Below, piece by piece: positions 1 through 5,802 of a stretch of 6,146 nt of DNA. The notes beneath the pieces were generated by a model. It searched no databases. It saw only the letters and a list, made by a program, of their open reading frames with translations, and was not told the DNA's origin. This DNA comes from Bacteroidota bacterium. GTDB lineage: Bacteria > Bacteroidota > Ignavibacteria > UBA10030 > UBA8401. The stretch spans positions 1-6,146 of the forward strand of contig JAVBYH010000174.1 in the NCBI GenBank assembly GCA_030824175.1. The letters are read 5' to 3'. The translations under genes were made by a program, and so were the position numbers. Positions within the stretch are counted from its first letter, which is position 1. The number at the start of each line of letters is the position of its first letter.

Positions 1-2
1 CG

Positions 3-431
3 CACATTGCCGGCGCGCTCCTCACAATGAAATTGACGCGCTCGTATCAGGAAGCCTTCGAGCGCTACATCGGCAACGGCGGTCCCGCGTTCGAAAAAAA
101 ATTCCAGCTCACGCCCGCCGATGCGGTGGCGCTGATCTCGTCTTCCGGCGGATTGTCCTTCCTTGCACATCCGGGAAAATACACGTCGGACAACATGCTT
201 CAGCTGCTCATCAAGGCCGGACTCGACGGCATCGAAGTGACGCATCCGGCGCATTCTCCCGAACTCGTGGCCCATTATCGCGGCGTCGTGAATGAATACT
301 GCATGCTTGAAAGCGGCGGAAGCGACTTTCACGGCGGCAACAAGAACGACGACGAAACGCTCGGCAACATGGCGGTCGATCCCGACGTCGTGAACGTGAT
401 GAAGCGCCGGCTGTTCGCACAACGGGCCTGA
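3..431 (+). CDS. PHP-domain phosphoesterase, 3' part (start lies outside the window)
   Basis: This is the C-terminal 142 residues of a PHP-superfamily metal-dependent phosphoesterase. The frame is open to the left edge, and the residues before the first ATG (HIAGALLT, from base 3) match the family's conserved 'RPHIA.AL' segment. The ATG at 27 is therefore an internal Met, not the start. Visible motifs are LTPADAVALI, then FLAHPGKY with a metal-ligand-type His, then HPAHSPE, and near the end GGSDFHGG, the family's C-terminal Asp/His metal site. Relatives of the YciV/RnaAM type hydrolyse 3',5'-nucleoside bisphosphates or trim short RNA 5' ends, and are about 280 residues long, so roughly half the gene is missing here. 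The exact substrate cannot be told from this part. It ends at TGA 36 bp before ribH and is probably co-transcribed with it. Confidence 0.85.
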   Translation, partial: HIAGALLTMKLTRSYQEAFERYIGNGGPAFEKKFQLTPADAVALISSSGGLSFLAHPGKYTSDNMLQLLIKAGLDGIEVTHPAHSPELVAHYRGVVNEYCMLESGGSDFHGGNKNDDETLGNMAVDPDVVNVMKRRLFAQRA

Positions 432-467
432 GCGCGCACGCATCCATTTATCAAGGAATTTTCGGCA

Positions 468-947
468 ATGATACAATTTGTGGAAGGCGGCATTTCGGCG
501 CAGGGGAAGAAATTCGGCATCATCGTCAGCGTGTTCAACAAGACGGTAACGCAGAAGCTGTTGAACGGCGCGCTCGATTGTCTGCGCAAGCACGGCGCGT
601 CGGAGGACGACATCGTCGTGTACTGGTGCCCGGGCGCGTTCGAGCTGCCGCAGGTGGCGTCGTACGTCACATCGCAGCGGGCGTTCGATGCGGTGATCTG
701 CCTCGGGGCCGTGATTCGCGGCGAGACCCCGCACTTCGACTACATCTGTCAGGAATGCGCGCGCGGCGTCGGCGCCGTCTCGCGCGAGCGGGGCATCCCC
801 GTTATGTTCGGCGTTCTGACAACCGAGACGTTCGAACAGGCGGCCGAGCGGGCCGGCGGTACGATGGGCAACAAGGGATGGGATTCGGCTCTCGGGGCGA
901 TCTCGATGGCCGATATGTACGCGACAATTGCAGTGCACACAAGGTAG
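468..947 (+). CDS. ribH: 6,7-dimethyl-8-ribityllumazine synthase (RibH)
   Basis: Lumazine synthase makes 6,7-dimethyl-8-ribityllumazine from 5-amino-6-ribitylamino-uracil and 3,4-dihydroxy-2-butanone 4-phosphate, the penultimate step of riboflavin synthesis. It is cytosolic and usually assembles as a pentamer or 60-mer. The 159-residue length is normal for the family. Family landmarks are in order: SVFN near residue 21, PGAFELP at 55-61, GAVIRGETPHFDYI at 80-93 with the catalytic-type His at 89, FGVLTTET, and ERAGG..GNKG in the phosphate-binding region. Small oddities are Cys54 directly before PGAFELP, where Val is more usual, and a Trp after GNKG. The ATG is preceded by AAGGA at 453-457, ten bases away, which supports this start. 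No other riboflavin gene is visible in the window. Confidence 0.96.
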   Translation: MIQFVEGGISAQGKKFGIIVSVFNKTVTQKLLNGALDCLRKHGASEDDIVVYWCPGAFELPQVASYVTSQRAFDAVICLGAVIRGETPHFDYICQECARGVGAVSRERGIPVMFGVLTTETFEQAAERAGGTMGNKGWDSALGAISMADMYATIAVHTR

Positions 948-1015
948 GATCGAATGGCCCCTTTTTTCTCTCGATGTACAGACGATCTATCGTATCTCGT
1001 TATTCACAGGGAAAA

Positions 1016-1021
1016 AAGGAG
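1016..1021 (+). promoter_or_regulatory. Ribosome binding site of the PorZ-like gene
   Basis: AAGGAG lies 3 nt before the ATG at 1025 and 6 nt before the ATG at 1028. It favours 1028, and argues against the much longer open frame that runs back through ribH. Confidence 0.6.
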
Positions 1022-1027
1022 CGCATG

Positions 1028-3283
1028 ATGTCAATTCGGCAGGGACTGATGAAACGTTTGTTGATGATACTGGCGGCCGCAGGGATGGCGTGGTCTTCCG
1101 CGATGAGCGGGATCGGCGACTGGAAAAATTTTACTGCGATGAATTCGGTTCGCGGCGTCGCATCGTCTCGCGATTCCGTATGGGCGGCAACATCCGGCGG
1201 CGCGTTCCTCTACACACTCCGCGATTCCTCGTTCGTCCGTATCACTAATTCCGAGGGACTCACCACGAACGATCTTACGGCGATCACCGTGGACAAATAC
1301 GGCTCCGTCTGGTTCGGCCAGTCGGACGGGTCCATCGATGTGTACGCCCCGGCGACAGGACGATGGCGCTACATTCGCGACATCGCGATCGCGGACAAGG
1401 TGCAGAAATCGATCTCGTCCTTTTATGCATCCGGCGATTCACTCTACATCGGCACGGCCTTCGGCGTGAGTCTCTTCTCCATCCCGCGGTTCGAATTCAT
1501 CGACACGTACGCCAACTTCGGAACACTGACGCCGCCGCCCGTTCTCAGCGTCGTCGCCTGGAACAAACGCGTGTTCGCCGCGACAGCATCGGGCATCGCC
1601 GTGTCCCGGGCGAGTGCGGTGAATCTTGCCGCGCCCGAATCGTGGGAAGGTTATACATCCAACGGCGGCATGAAGACGCTCACCGTCTTCAACGGGAACG
1701 TCCTGGCGGCGGGCGACGCGGGAATGTTCATGTTCAACGGCAGCACGTGGATTCAGGTGGGCGCCGCGCTGCAGCCCGTGATCTTCCGCGGACAATCGGA
1801 TGCCGTCCTGTATTTTTCGCGCGGCAGGAACGTGTTCTCGTACGCCGTGAGCGGCGCCGTCTCGCAGGTGGGAACCCAGATTGGTTCGACACTGACAGGC
1901 GGTACGACCGCCGCGGGCACGCCCGTGTTCGCAACGGATTCCCTCGGTCTCGCACTGTGGAACGCCGCCGCCGCTAAATGGACATACGCATCGCCAAACG
2001 GTCCGTCCTCGAATTCGTTCGTGTCCGTCGCCGTGGACGACGACGGCATCGTCTGGGGGGCATCGGGCAGATCCTACGGCACCGGCTTCAGCAGCTACGA
2101 CGGCAGCAGGTGGACGATCTATTCCACATCGACGCTTCCGGGGCTGCAGTCGAACAATGCCTTCGGCATCGTGATCGGCCCGAACAACTCGAAATGGATC
2201 AGCACGTGGGACAGCGGCATGGTCGTCTTGAACAGCACCGGACGACTCGTGCGCACGTTCGATGCGACCGCTCCGGGATTCGTCGGCCTTTCGGCAAACG
2301 CGCGGTACGTCGTGCCGGCGATCGCCGCCTTCGACCGCGACGGAAGCATGTGGACGTCGATCTTCCGCGGCGGCAATCCGTCCCGGATCATCTGGAAGAT
2401 GAATCCCGATTCATCGTGGGTGTCGTACCCCACGACCTCGGGAGAATATAATTTCAGCCTCAGCGTCACGATCGATCGCAACGGCACGAAATGGTTCGCT
2501 AACGGGCTCCCCGGGTATCAACCGATCGGGGGGCCGAGACGCATCGTCTACTTCAACGAGAAGCTCGCACTCTCGGGATCGGTGGACGGCTGGGGTGAAA
2601 TGACGGAAGCCGACGGAGTGACGAACATCGGTATCTCGTCGGTTACTGAGGACCGCGAAGGCCAGATCTGGATGGGCACCGATGCGGGGATCACGATCGT
2701 TACCGATCCGCTCCGCCCGCTGAAGTCGATCACCAAAGTGTTCCTCGGCGCCGTGAGAGACCAGACGATCAATTGCATTGCCGTCGATGCCCTGAACCGG
2801 AAATGGATCGGCACCCTGCGCGGCGTCATTGTGGTGTCGCCCGACGGGACATCGCTCATCGACCAGTATACTGTCGCCAACTCGAACGGGAAGCTCGTGT
2901 CGGACAACGTCGTCTCCATCGCCTTCGACACACGCAGGGGCGTGGCGTACTTCGGCACGGAAAAGGGACTCTCCTCCGTCGGCATTGCAACGATCGCGCC
3001 GAGCGCCGATTTCTCCGGGATCTCCGCCGTACCCAGTCCCTTCCGGCCCGACATCCACCCGTACGTCATGATCCAGGGACTGGCCGAAGGGTCGACGATC
3101 AAAATTTTAACTGTCAGCGGAAAACTCGTGTCGCAGTTCGAGGCGCAGGGCGGCGGACGCGGATTCTGGAACGGGAAGACCACGACGGGCGAGACCGTCG
3201 CCAGCGGCATTTATCTGGCCGTGGCATACAGCGCAAACGGCAGTCAGATCGGAACGGCCAAGGTGGCAGTGATCAGGAGGTGA
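1028..3283 (+). CDS. Secreted double beta-propeller protein with T9SS-type C-terminal domain, PorZ-like
   Basis: The product is a predicted exported protein of 751 residues. Residues 1-28 form a signal peptide: basic n-region (R4, K9, R10), hydrophobic core LLMILAAAGMAW, likely cleavage around 25-28. The mature protein opens with IGDWKNFTAMNSVRGVA. It then carries repeated propeller-blade motifs of the two-component-regulator type, such as VWFG at 94-97, IWMGTDAG from 547, KWIGTLRG from 592 and YFGTEKG from 641. The last 87 or so residues (about 665-751) form a beta-sandwich-like domain: PSPFRPD, TIKILTVSGKLV, FWNGKTTTGE, ASGIYL and a terminal KVAVIRR, typical of T9SS C-terminal/FlgD-like domains. 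Length, domain order, opening and ending fit PorZ (about 776 residues in Porphyromonas), a surface component of the T9SS attachment complex with PorU, PorV and PorQ. The PorZ assignment is from recalled family features; a generic T9SS cargo propeller is the alternative. ATGs at 1025 and 1049 are other possible starts. The frame continues upstream into ribH, but that extension is Arg-rich shadow sequence. Confidence 0.75.
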   Translation: MSIRQGLMKRLLMILAAAGMAWSSAMSGIGDWKNFTAMNSVRGVASSRDSVWAATSGGAFLYTLRDSSFVRITNSEGLTTNDLTAITVDKYGSVWFGQSDGSIDVYAPATGRWRYIRDIAIADKVQKSISSFYASGDSLYIGTAFGVSLFSIPRFEFIDTYANFGTLTPPPVLSVVAWNKRVFAATASGIAVSRASAVNLAAPESWEGYTSNGGMKTLTVFNGNVLAAGDAGMFMFNGSTWIQVGAALQPVIFRGQSDAVLYFSRGRNVFSYAVSGAVSQVGTQIGSTLTGGTTAAGTPVFATDSLGLALWNAAAAKWTYASPNGPSSNSFVSVAVDDDGIVWGASGRSYGTGFSSYDGSRWTIYSTSTLPGLQSNNAFGIVIGPNNSKWISTWDSGMVVLNSTGRLVRTFDATAPGFVGLSANARYVVPAIAAFDRDGSMWTSIFRGGNPSRIIWKMNPDSSWVSYPTTSGEYNFSLSVTIDRNGTKWFANGLPGYQPIGGPRRIVYFNEKLALSGSVDGWGEMTEADGVTNIGISSVTEDREGQIWMGTDAGITIVTDPLRPLKSITKVFLGAVRDQTINCIAVDALNRKWIGTLRGVIVVSPDGTSLIDQYTVANSNGKLVSDNVVSIAFDTRRGVAYFGTEKGLSSVGIATIAPSADFSGISAVPSPFRPDIHPYVMIQGLAEGSTIKILTVSGKLVSQFEAQGGGRGFWNGKTTTGETVASGIYLAVAYSANGSQIGTAKVAVIRR

Positions 3284-3402
3284 ACAGGCATCGATAAACG
3301 AACGCACGGGCAACAATGTAACACTATGTTCAGCCGCTTCAACGGCCGTACCGGCGGTGCCGGAGCGCAGGGCGGGATCATTTAACGACAGGTATATCGG
3401 GT

Positions 3403-3410
3403 AAGGAGGA
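3403..3410 (+). promoter_or_regulatory. Strong Shine-Dalgarno deciding the TTG start of the DUF3276 gene
   Basis: AAGGAGGA, almost fully complementary to the anti-SD of 16S rRNA, ends 8 nt before the TTG at 3419. The downstream protein has no internal Met and there is no in-frame ATG, so this site identifies TTG as the start codon. Confidence 0.85.
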
Positions 3411-3418
3411 GGACTGCA

Positions 3419-3754
3419 TTGGATACGACGGCGTATAAAGACGAAATTTTCTCGAAGCGCGTCAGGGCCGGGAAGCGTACCTACTTTTTCGACGTGAAGG
3501 CGACAAAGTCGGAAAAAGATTTTTATATAACGATCACCGAAAGCAAGAAGGTCGGCGAGACGGAATTCCAGAAACATAAAATATTCCTCTATAAAGAAGA
3601 TTTTGAAAAATTTGCGGATGCATTGGCCGAGGCGGTAGACTTCGTCCACGACGAGCTCGCGAAGAATCCGGATGAGGCCCCGGCCCCGGTCCTGGTCATT
3701 GCCGGCGAGGACGTGGAGGAAGAGGCGGTGTTGGAAGCGGAAGAGGTTGCCTGA
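3419..3754 (+). CDS. DUF3276 / PUR-alpha-like nucleic-acid-binding protein
   Basis: A 111-residue cytosolic protein of the DUF3276 family, found in Bacteroidota relatives and spirochaetes (Borrelia BpuR) and folded like eukaryotic PUR-alpha repeats. Characterised members bind single-stranded DNA and RNA; the target here is unknown. Residues 5-80 hold the PUR-like unit: a YKDEIFSKRVRAGKRTYFFDVK strand pair rich in basic and aromatic residues (written in two stretches, YKDEIFSKRV at 6-15 and RAGKRTYFFDVK at 16-27), then DFYITITESKK at 34-44, HKIFLYKEDF at 53-62 and a helix to about residue 80. Residues 85-111 are a strongly acidic tail (GEDVEEEAVLEAEE). Translation starts at TTG: there is no Met inside the protein and an excellent Shine-Dalgarno precedes it. 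The gene stands alone between the PorZ-like gene and a terminator, and I see no convincing promoter in the 135-bp spacer before it. Confidence 0.88.
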   Translation: MDTTAYKDEIFSKRVRAGKRTYFFDVKATKSEKDFYITITESKKVGETEFQKHKIFLYKEDFEKFADALAEAVDFVHDELAKNPDEAPAPVLVIAGEDVEEEAVLEAEEVA

Positions 3755-3795
3755 CCACGGTATCCCTATAGATAGAAGCTGCGACAGTATACTCC

Positions 3796-3837
3796 GAAAC
3801 ATCAAAGCCCTCCATGCATGGAGGGCTTTGATGTTTC
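3796..3837 (+). terminator. Perfect 42-bp palindrome, probable intrinsic (possibly bidirectional) terminator
   Basis: The 18-nt arm GAAACATCAAAGCCCTCC is followed by the self-complementary hexamer ATGCAT and the exact reverse complement of the arm. In RNA it would form a long hairpin with a GC-rich CCCTCC/GGAGGG top, an AAAG/CTTT layer, and A- and T-rich outer parts that can play the U-tract role in either direction, although the T run is interrupted (CTTTGATGTTT). It lies 41 bp after the DUF3276 stop codon and before the promoter of the yceD operon, the right place to separate two transcription units. Confidence 0.82.
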
Positions 3838-3879
3838 CGCCCCGTTCCGACCCAAAGATGAAAAACGGATTTCAGATTC

Positions 3880-3908
3880 TTGACTCTCTTATAGATTATT
3901 CCTATATT
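3880..3908 (+). promoter_or_regulatory. Promoter of the yceD-rpmF-plsX-fabH operon
   Basis: TTGACT at 3880-3885 and TATATT at 3903-3908 are separated by exactly 17 nt, a near-consensus housekeeping-sigma promoter. TATATTTA at 3903-3910 also matches seven of eight positions of the Bacteroidota-type -7 element TAnnTTTG. The predicted transcription start is near 3915, giving a leader of about 60 nt before the GTG of yceD. The region is AT-rich against GC-rich coding surroundings and follows the terminator directly. Confidence 0.75.
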
Positions 3909-3927
3909 TAATGAAATTTTCATTAAA
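3907..3927. repeat. Perfect 10+1+10 inverted repeat over the predicted transcription start (candidate operator)
   Basis: The arms TTTAATGAAA (3907-3916) and TTTCATTAAA (3918-3927) are exact reverse complements around a single T. The repeat begins in the last bases of the -10 element and is centred on the predicted start site, a typical place for a dimeric repressor to block initiation. The downstream operon makes fatty-acid and phospholipid precursors, so a lipid-responsive regulator is a plausible but unproven ligand. A weak, AT-only leader hairpin is the alternative. Confidence 0.55.
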
Positions 3928-3977
3928 AGCTTCGATGAAAACATGCTGAATGGCGAAATATTGAGGGAAAGAGGACT

Positions 3978-4490
3978 GTGAAAATCAATATTTCCAACAT
4001 TCCCGCAGGTACGTCTGTGTATGAGCTCGCCCAGGACGCACACGGACTGGGACTCCCCGTGATCTTTTCGGGCATCGCAGAGGCGCGCGTTTCTCTCCGC
4101 AAGACATCGTGGGAGATCGTGGCGAGCATCGAAGCTCACGTGAATGCAGCGCTCCAATGCGACCGATGCGCCGAAGAGTTCGTTCGACGTGTCGACGCAT
4201 CGTTTGACCTTCTGTTCACATGGAGCGGCACCGAACGCATCACGGCTGTGGAAGAGGATTATTACGTGCTCGGCGACGGACAGAAAGAGATCGACGTGTC
4301 CGATGCCGTGCGCGAGTACCTGCAGCTGGCTGTGCCGTTCAAAAATATTTGCCGTGAAGAGTGCCGCGGACTCTGCACCGTCTGCGGGACGAATCTCAAC
4401 GAGCGCATCTGCGGCTGCACTGTCGTGCAGGGCGATGTACGCTGGAGCGCTCTCAAAAATCTTGCATCACAAAACGATTCACTTTCTTAG
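3978..4490 (+). CDS. yceD: YceD/DUF177 family protein with metal-binding-type cysteines
   Basis: A 170-residue YceD (DUF177) protein. In Escherichia coli YceD is needed for normal 23S rRNA accumulation and is encoded just before rpmF, as here. The sequence shows the N-terminal KINISNIPAG strand, a CDRC pair (Cys61, Cys64) followed by the usual EEF, an acidic middle section EEDYYVLGDGQKEIDVSDAVREY, and the signature CREECRGLCTVCGTNLN (Cys125, 129, 133, 136) with further Cys at 145 and 147. The end DVRWSALKNL corresponds to the family's DPRW..L motif. The Cys set suggests zinc binding. The start is GTG; no in-frame ATG exists upstream near it, and GAGG/TGAGGG stretches lie at 3962-3974. It is first in the operon, and rpmF follows after 15 bp. 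Confidence 0.92.
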   Translation: MKINISNIPAGTSVYELAQDAHGLGLPVIFSGIAEARVSLRKTSWEIVASIEAHVNAALQCDRCAEEFVRRVDASFDLLFTWSGTERITAVEEDYYVLGDGQKEIDVSDAVREYLQLAVPFKNICREECRGLCTVCGTNLNERICGCTVVQGDVRWSALKNLASQNDSLS

Positions 4491-4505
4491 TCAGGAAACA
4501 CGACC

Positions 4506-4688
4506 ATGCCCAATCCAAAACGCAAAATTTCAAAACAACGCGGACGCAAACGCCGCACGCATTACAAGGCTGTTGCCTCCTCTGTTGCCGAATGCCCGCA
4601 GTGCCACGAAATGAAATTGCAGCACCGTGCATGTCCCAACTGCGGCTTCTACAACGGCCGTTCGATGTTCGTCCCCAAAGAAGCATAA
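4506..4688 (+). CDS. rpmF: 50S ribosomal protein L32
   Basis: A 60-residue bL32, a small basic protein of the large ribosomal subunit. The N-terminus MPNPKRKISKQRGRKRRTHYK is the family signature (MPNPKRKISK at 1-10, RGRKRRTHYK at 12-21). The zinc ribbon is complete with Cys30, Cys33, Cys43 and Cys46 (CPQC and CPNC), so this is the zinc-binding (C+) paralogue rather than the zinc-free form some bacteria express under zinc shortage. AGGA at 4493-4496 lies nine bases before the ATG. It sits between yceD and plsX in the conserved order that joins ribosome and lipid synthesis. Confidence 0.97.
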   Translation: MPNPKRKISKQRGRKRRTHYKAVASSVAECPQCHEMKLQHRACPNCGFYNGRSMFVPKEA

Positions 4689-4731
4689 TGCATCGACGCA
4701 CGTCCGATGACCGGGATGCCATCATTCATTT

Positions 4732-5760
4732 ATGAGTGCCGATAATTTGAGCCAACCGATACGCATAGCGCTCGACGCCATGGGCAGCGACGCCGCACCT
4801 TCCAGTGAAGTGGGAGGGGCGGTGGCGGCTCTTCGCGCGAGCGCGAATCGTTTCCACGTTGTTTTCGTGGGCAACGAACCCGTGATTCGCGCGGAACTTG
4901 CCAGGATCAATACCTCGGGTCTTGATTTTTCCATCGTTCATGCGTCGGAGGTGATCACCATGCACGATTCGCCGGTGGCCGCCCTGAAGCAGAAAACCGA
5001 TTCGTCCATCGTTGTCGGCATGAACCTCCATAAGGCGGGGAAGGTCGATGCATTCGTGAGCGCCGGCAACACCGGGGCGGTCACCGCGGCATCGACGCTC
5101 ATCCTTGGACGCATTAAAGGCGTGAGCCGCCCGACAATCGGCGCCGTCTTCCCGTCGCAGCAGGGCCCCACACTCGTCGTGGATGCGGGTGCAGTCACCG
5201 ACTGCAAGCCGCATTTTTTATTTGAGTTCGGCGTTATGGGATCCCTGTATTCGGAACTCGTGCTGAAGAAGAAGCATCCGCGTGTCGGCCTCCTGAATAT
5301 CGGCGAAGAGTCGTCCAAGGGCAACGAGCAGGCGCACGAGGCGCACAAGCTGTTTGTGGAGCGCAAGGGCTCGCTCAATTTCATCGGCAATATCGAGGGC
5401 CGCGATGTGCTCGCCGGCGCGGCGGATGTCGTCGTCTGCGACGGTTTCACGGGCAACATCCTCCTGAAATTCGCCGAAAGCGTCCCAACCTACCTCAAAT
5501 ACCAATTCAAAAAATATGCAGGGCAGGCGTGGTGGAAAACGCTGCTCATGGGAGTCATGCGCAAACCGCTGAAGACCGTGTTCAAGGACATGGACTATCA
5601 GGAGTTCGGCGGCGTGCCCCTGCTCGGCGTCGACGGCGTGACGATCATCGGTCATGGCGGATCCACACCCAAGGCGGTCATGAACATGCTCTACCGTGCC
5701 GAGGAAGCAGTGAAGGGACAGATCAACGAGAAGATCCGGGAAGCATTGCGCATGCCGTAA
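4732..5760 (+). CDS. plsX: Phosphate acyltransferase PlsX
   Basis: A 342-residue peripheral-membrane enzyme that converts acyl-ACP and phosphate to acyl-phosphate, the donor used by PlsY to acylate glycerol-3-phosphate in phospholipid synthesis. The length is normal. Conserved blocks in order are IALDAMGSDAAP near the N-terminus, SAGNTGA, VDAGAVTDCKP, NIGEESSKGNE, GNIEGRD, VVCDGFTGNILLK and GVDGVTIIGHGGSTPKA. Two signature blocks differ slightly from the usual form: DAMGSD instead of DAMGGD, and GAVTDCKP instead of GANVDCKP. The ATG at 4732 is chosen because the homologous region begins within a few residues and no upstream in-frame start is evident, but no Shine-Dalgarno is visible in the AT-rich bases before it (ATCATTCATTT). 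It begins 43 bp after rpmF and ends 42 bp before fabH. Confidence 0.96.
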   Translation: MSADNLSQPIRIALDAMGSDAAPSSEVGGAVAALRASANRFHVVFVGNEPVIRAELARINTSGLDFSIVHASEVITMHDSPVAALKQKTDSSIVVGMNLHKAGKVDAFVSAGNTGAVTAASTLILGRIKGVSRPTIGAVFPSQQGPTLVVDAGAVTDCKPHFLFEFGVMGSLYSELVLKKKHPRVGLLNIGEESSKGNEQAHEAHKLFVERKGSLNFIGNIEGRDVLAGAADVVVCDGFTGNILLKFAESVPTYLKYQFKKYAGQAWWKTLLMGVMRKPLKTVFKDMDYQEFGGVPLLGVDGVTIIGHGGSTPKAVMNMLYRAEEAVKGQINEKIREALRMP

Positions 5761-5802
5761 CGAGTACATCCCATTTTTTATTCACAACGGTTAATATCTT
5801 TA

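Noticed and set aside
94..101. Run of eight A in the PHP gene, a possible slippage or phase-variation tract.
   Set aside because: The frame continues correctly through it with conserved motifs on both sides, and the run is too short and isolated to argue for programmed variation.
982..993. Short inverted repeat ACGAT-CT-ATCGT before the PorZ-like gene.
   Set aside because: Arms of 5 bp are unremarkable, and no -35/-10 pair accompanies them.
578..1027. Long in-frame upstream extension of the PorZ-like gene, overlapping ribH (a 901-residue reading).
   Set aside because: The extension is Arg-rich out-of-frame ribH sequence with no family likeness. A ribosome site and signal peptide appear at 1016-1100, so the gene starts at about 1028.
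2411..3210. Two long minus-strand open frames of 215 and 220 residues opposite the PorZ-like gene.
   Set aside because: They show low-complexity, shadow-like composition with no recognisable motifs, and lie fully inside a well-supported + strand gene in GC-rich DNA.
3275..3319. AGGAGG overlapping the stop of the PorZ-like gene, suggesting a coupled small gene.
   Set aside because: No start codon follows at a usable distance, and the next ATG (3316-3318 area) runs directly into a stop.
3351..3363. Small hairpin CCGGC-GGT-GCCGG in the spacer after the PorZ-like gene.
   Set aside because: The stem is only 5 bp with no T tract, too weak to call a terminator and expected by chance in GC-rich sequence.
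3107..3805. Minus-strand open frame of 232 residues starting within the palindrome.
   Set aside because: It spans two + strand genes and a spacer, and has no ribosome site or domain; it is an antisense shadow of the DUF3276 gene.
5795..5802. TATCTTTA just before fabH, resembling the Bacteroidota -7 element TAnnTTTG.
   Set aside because: It abuts the ATG and no convincing -33 element lies upstream. In an AT-rich 42-bp gap such a match is weak evidence.
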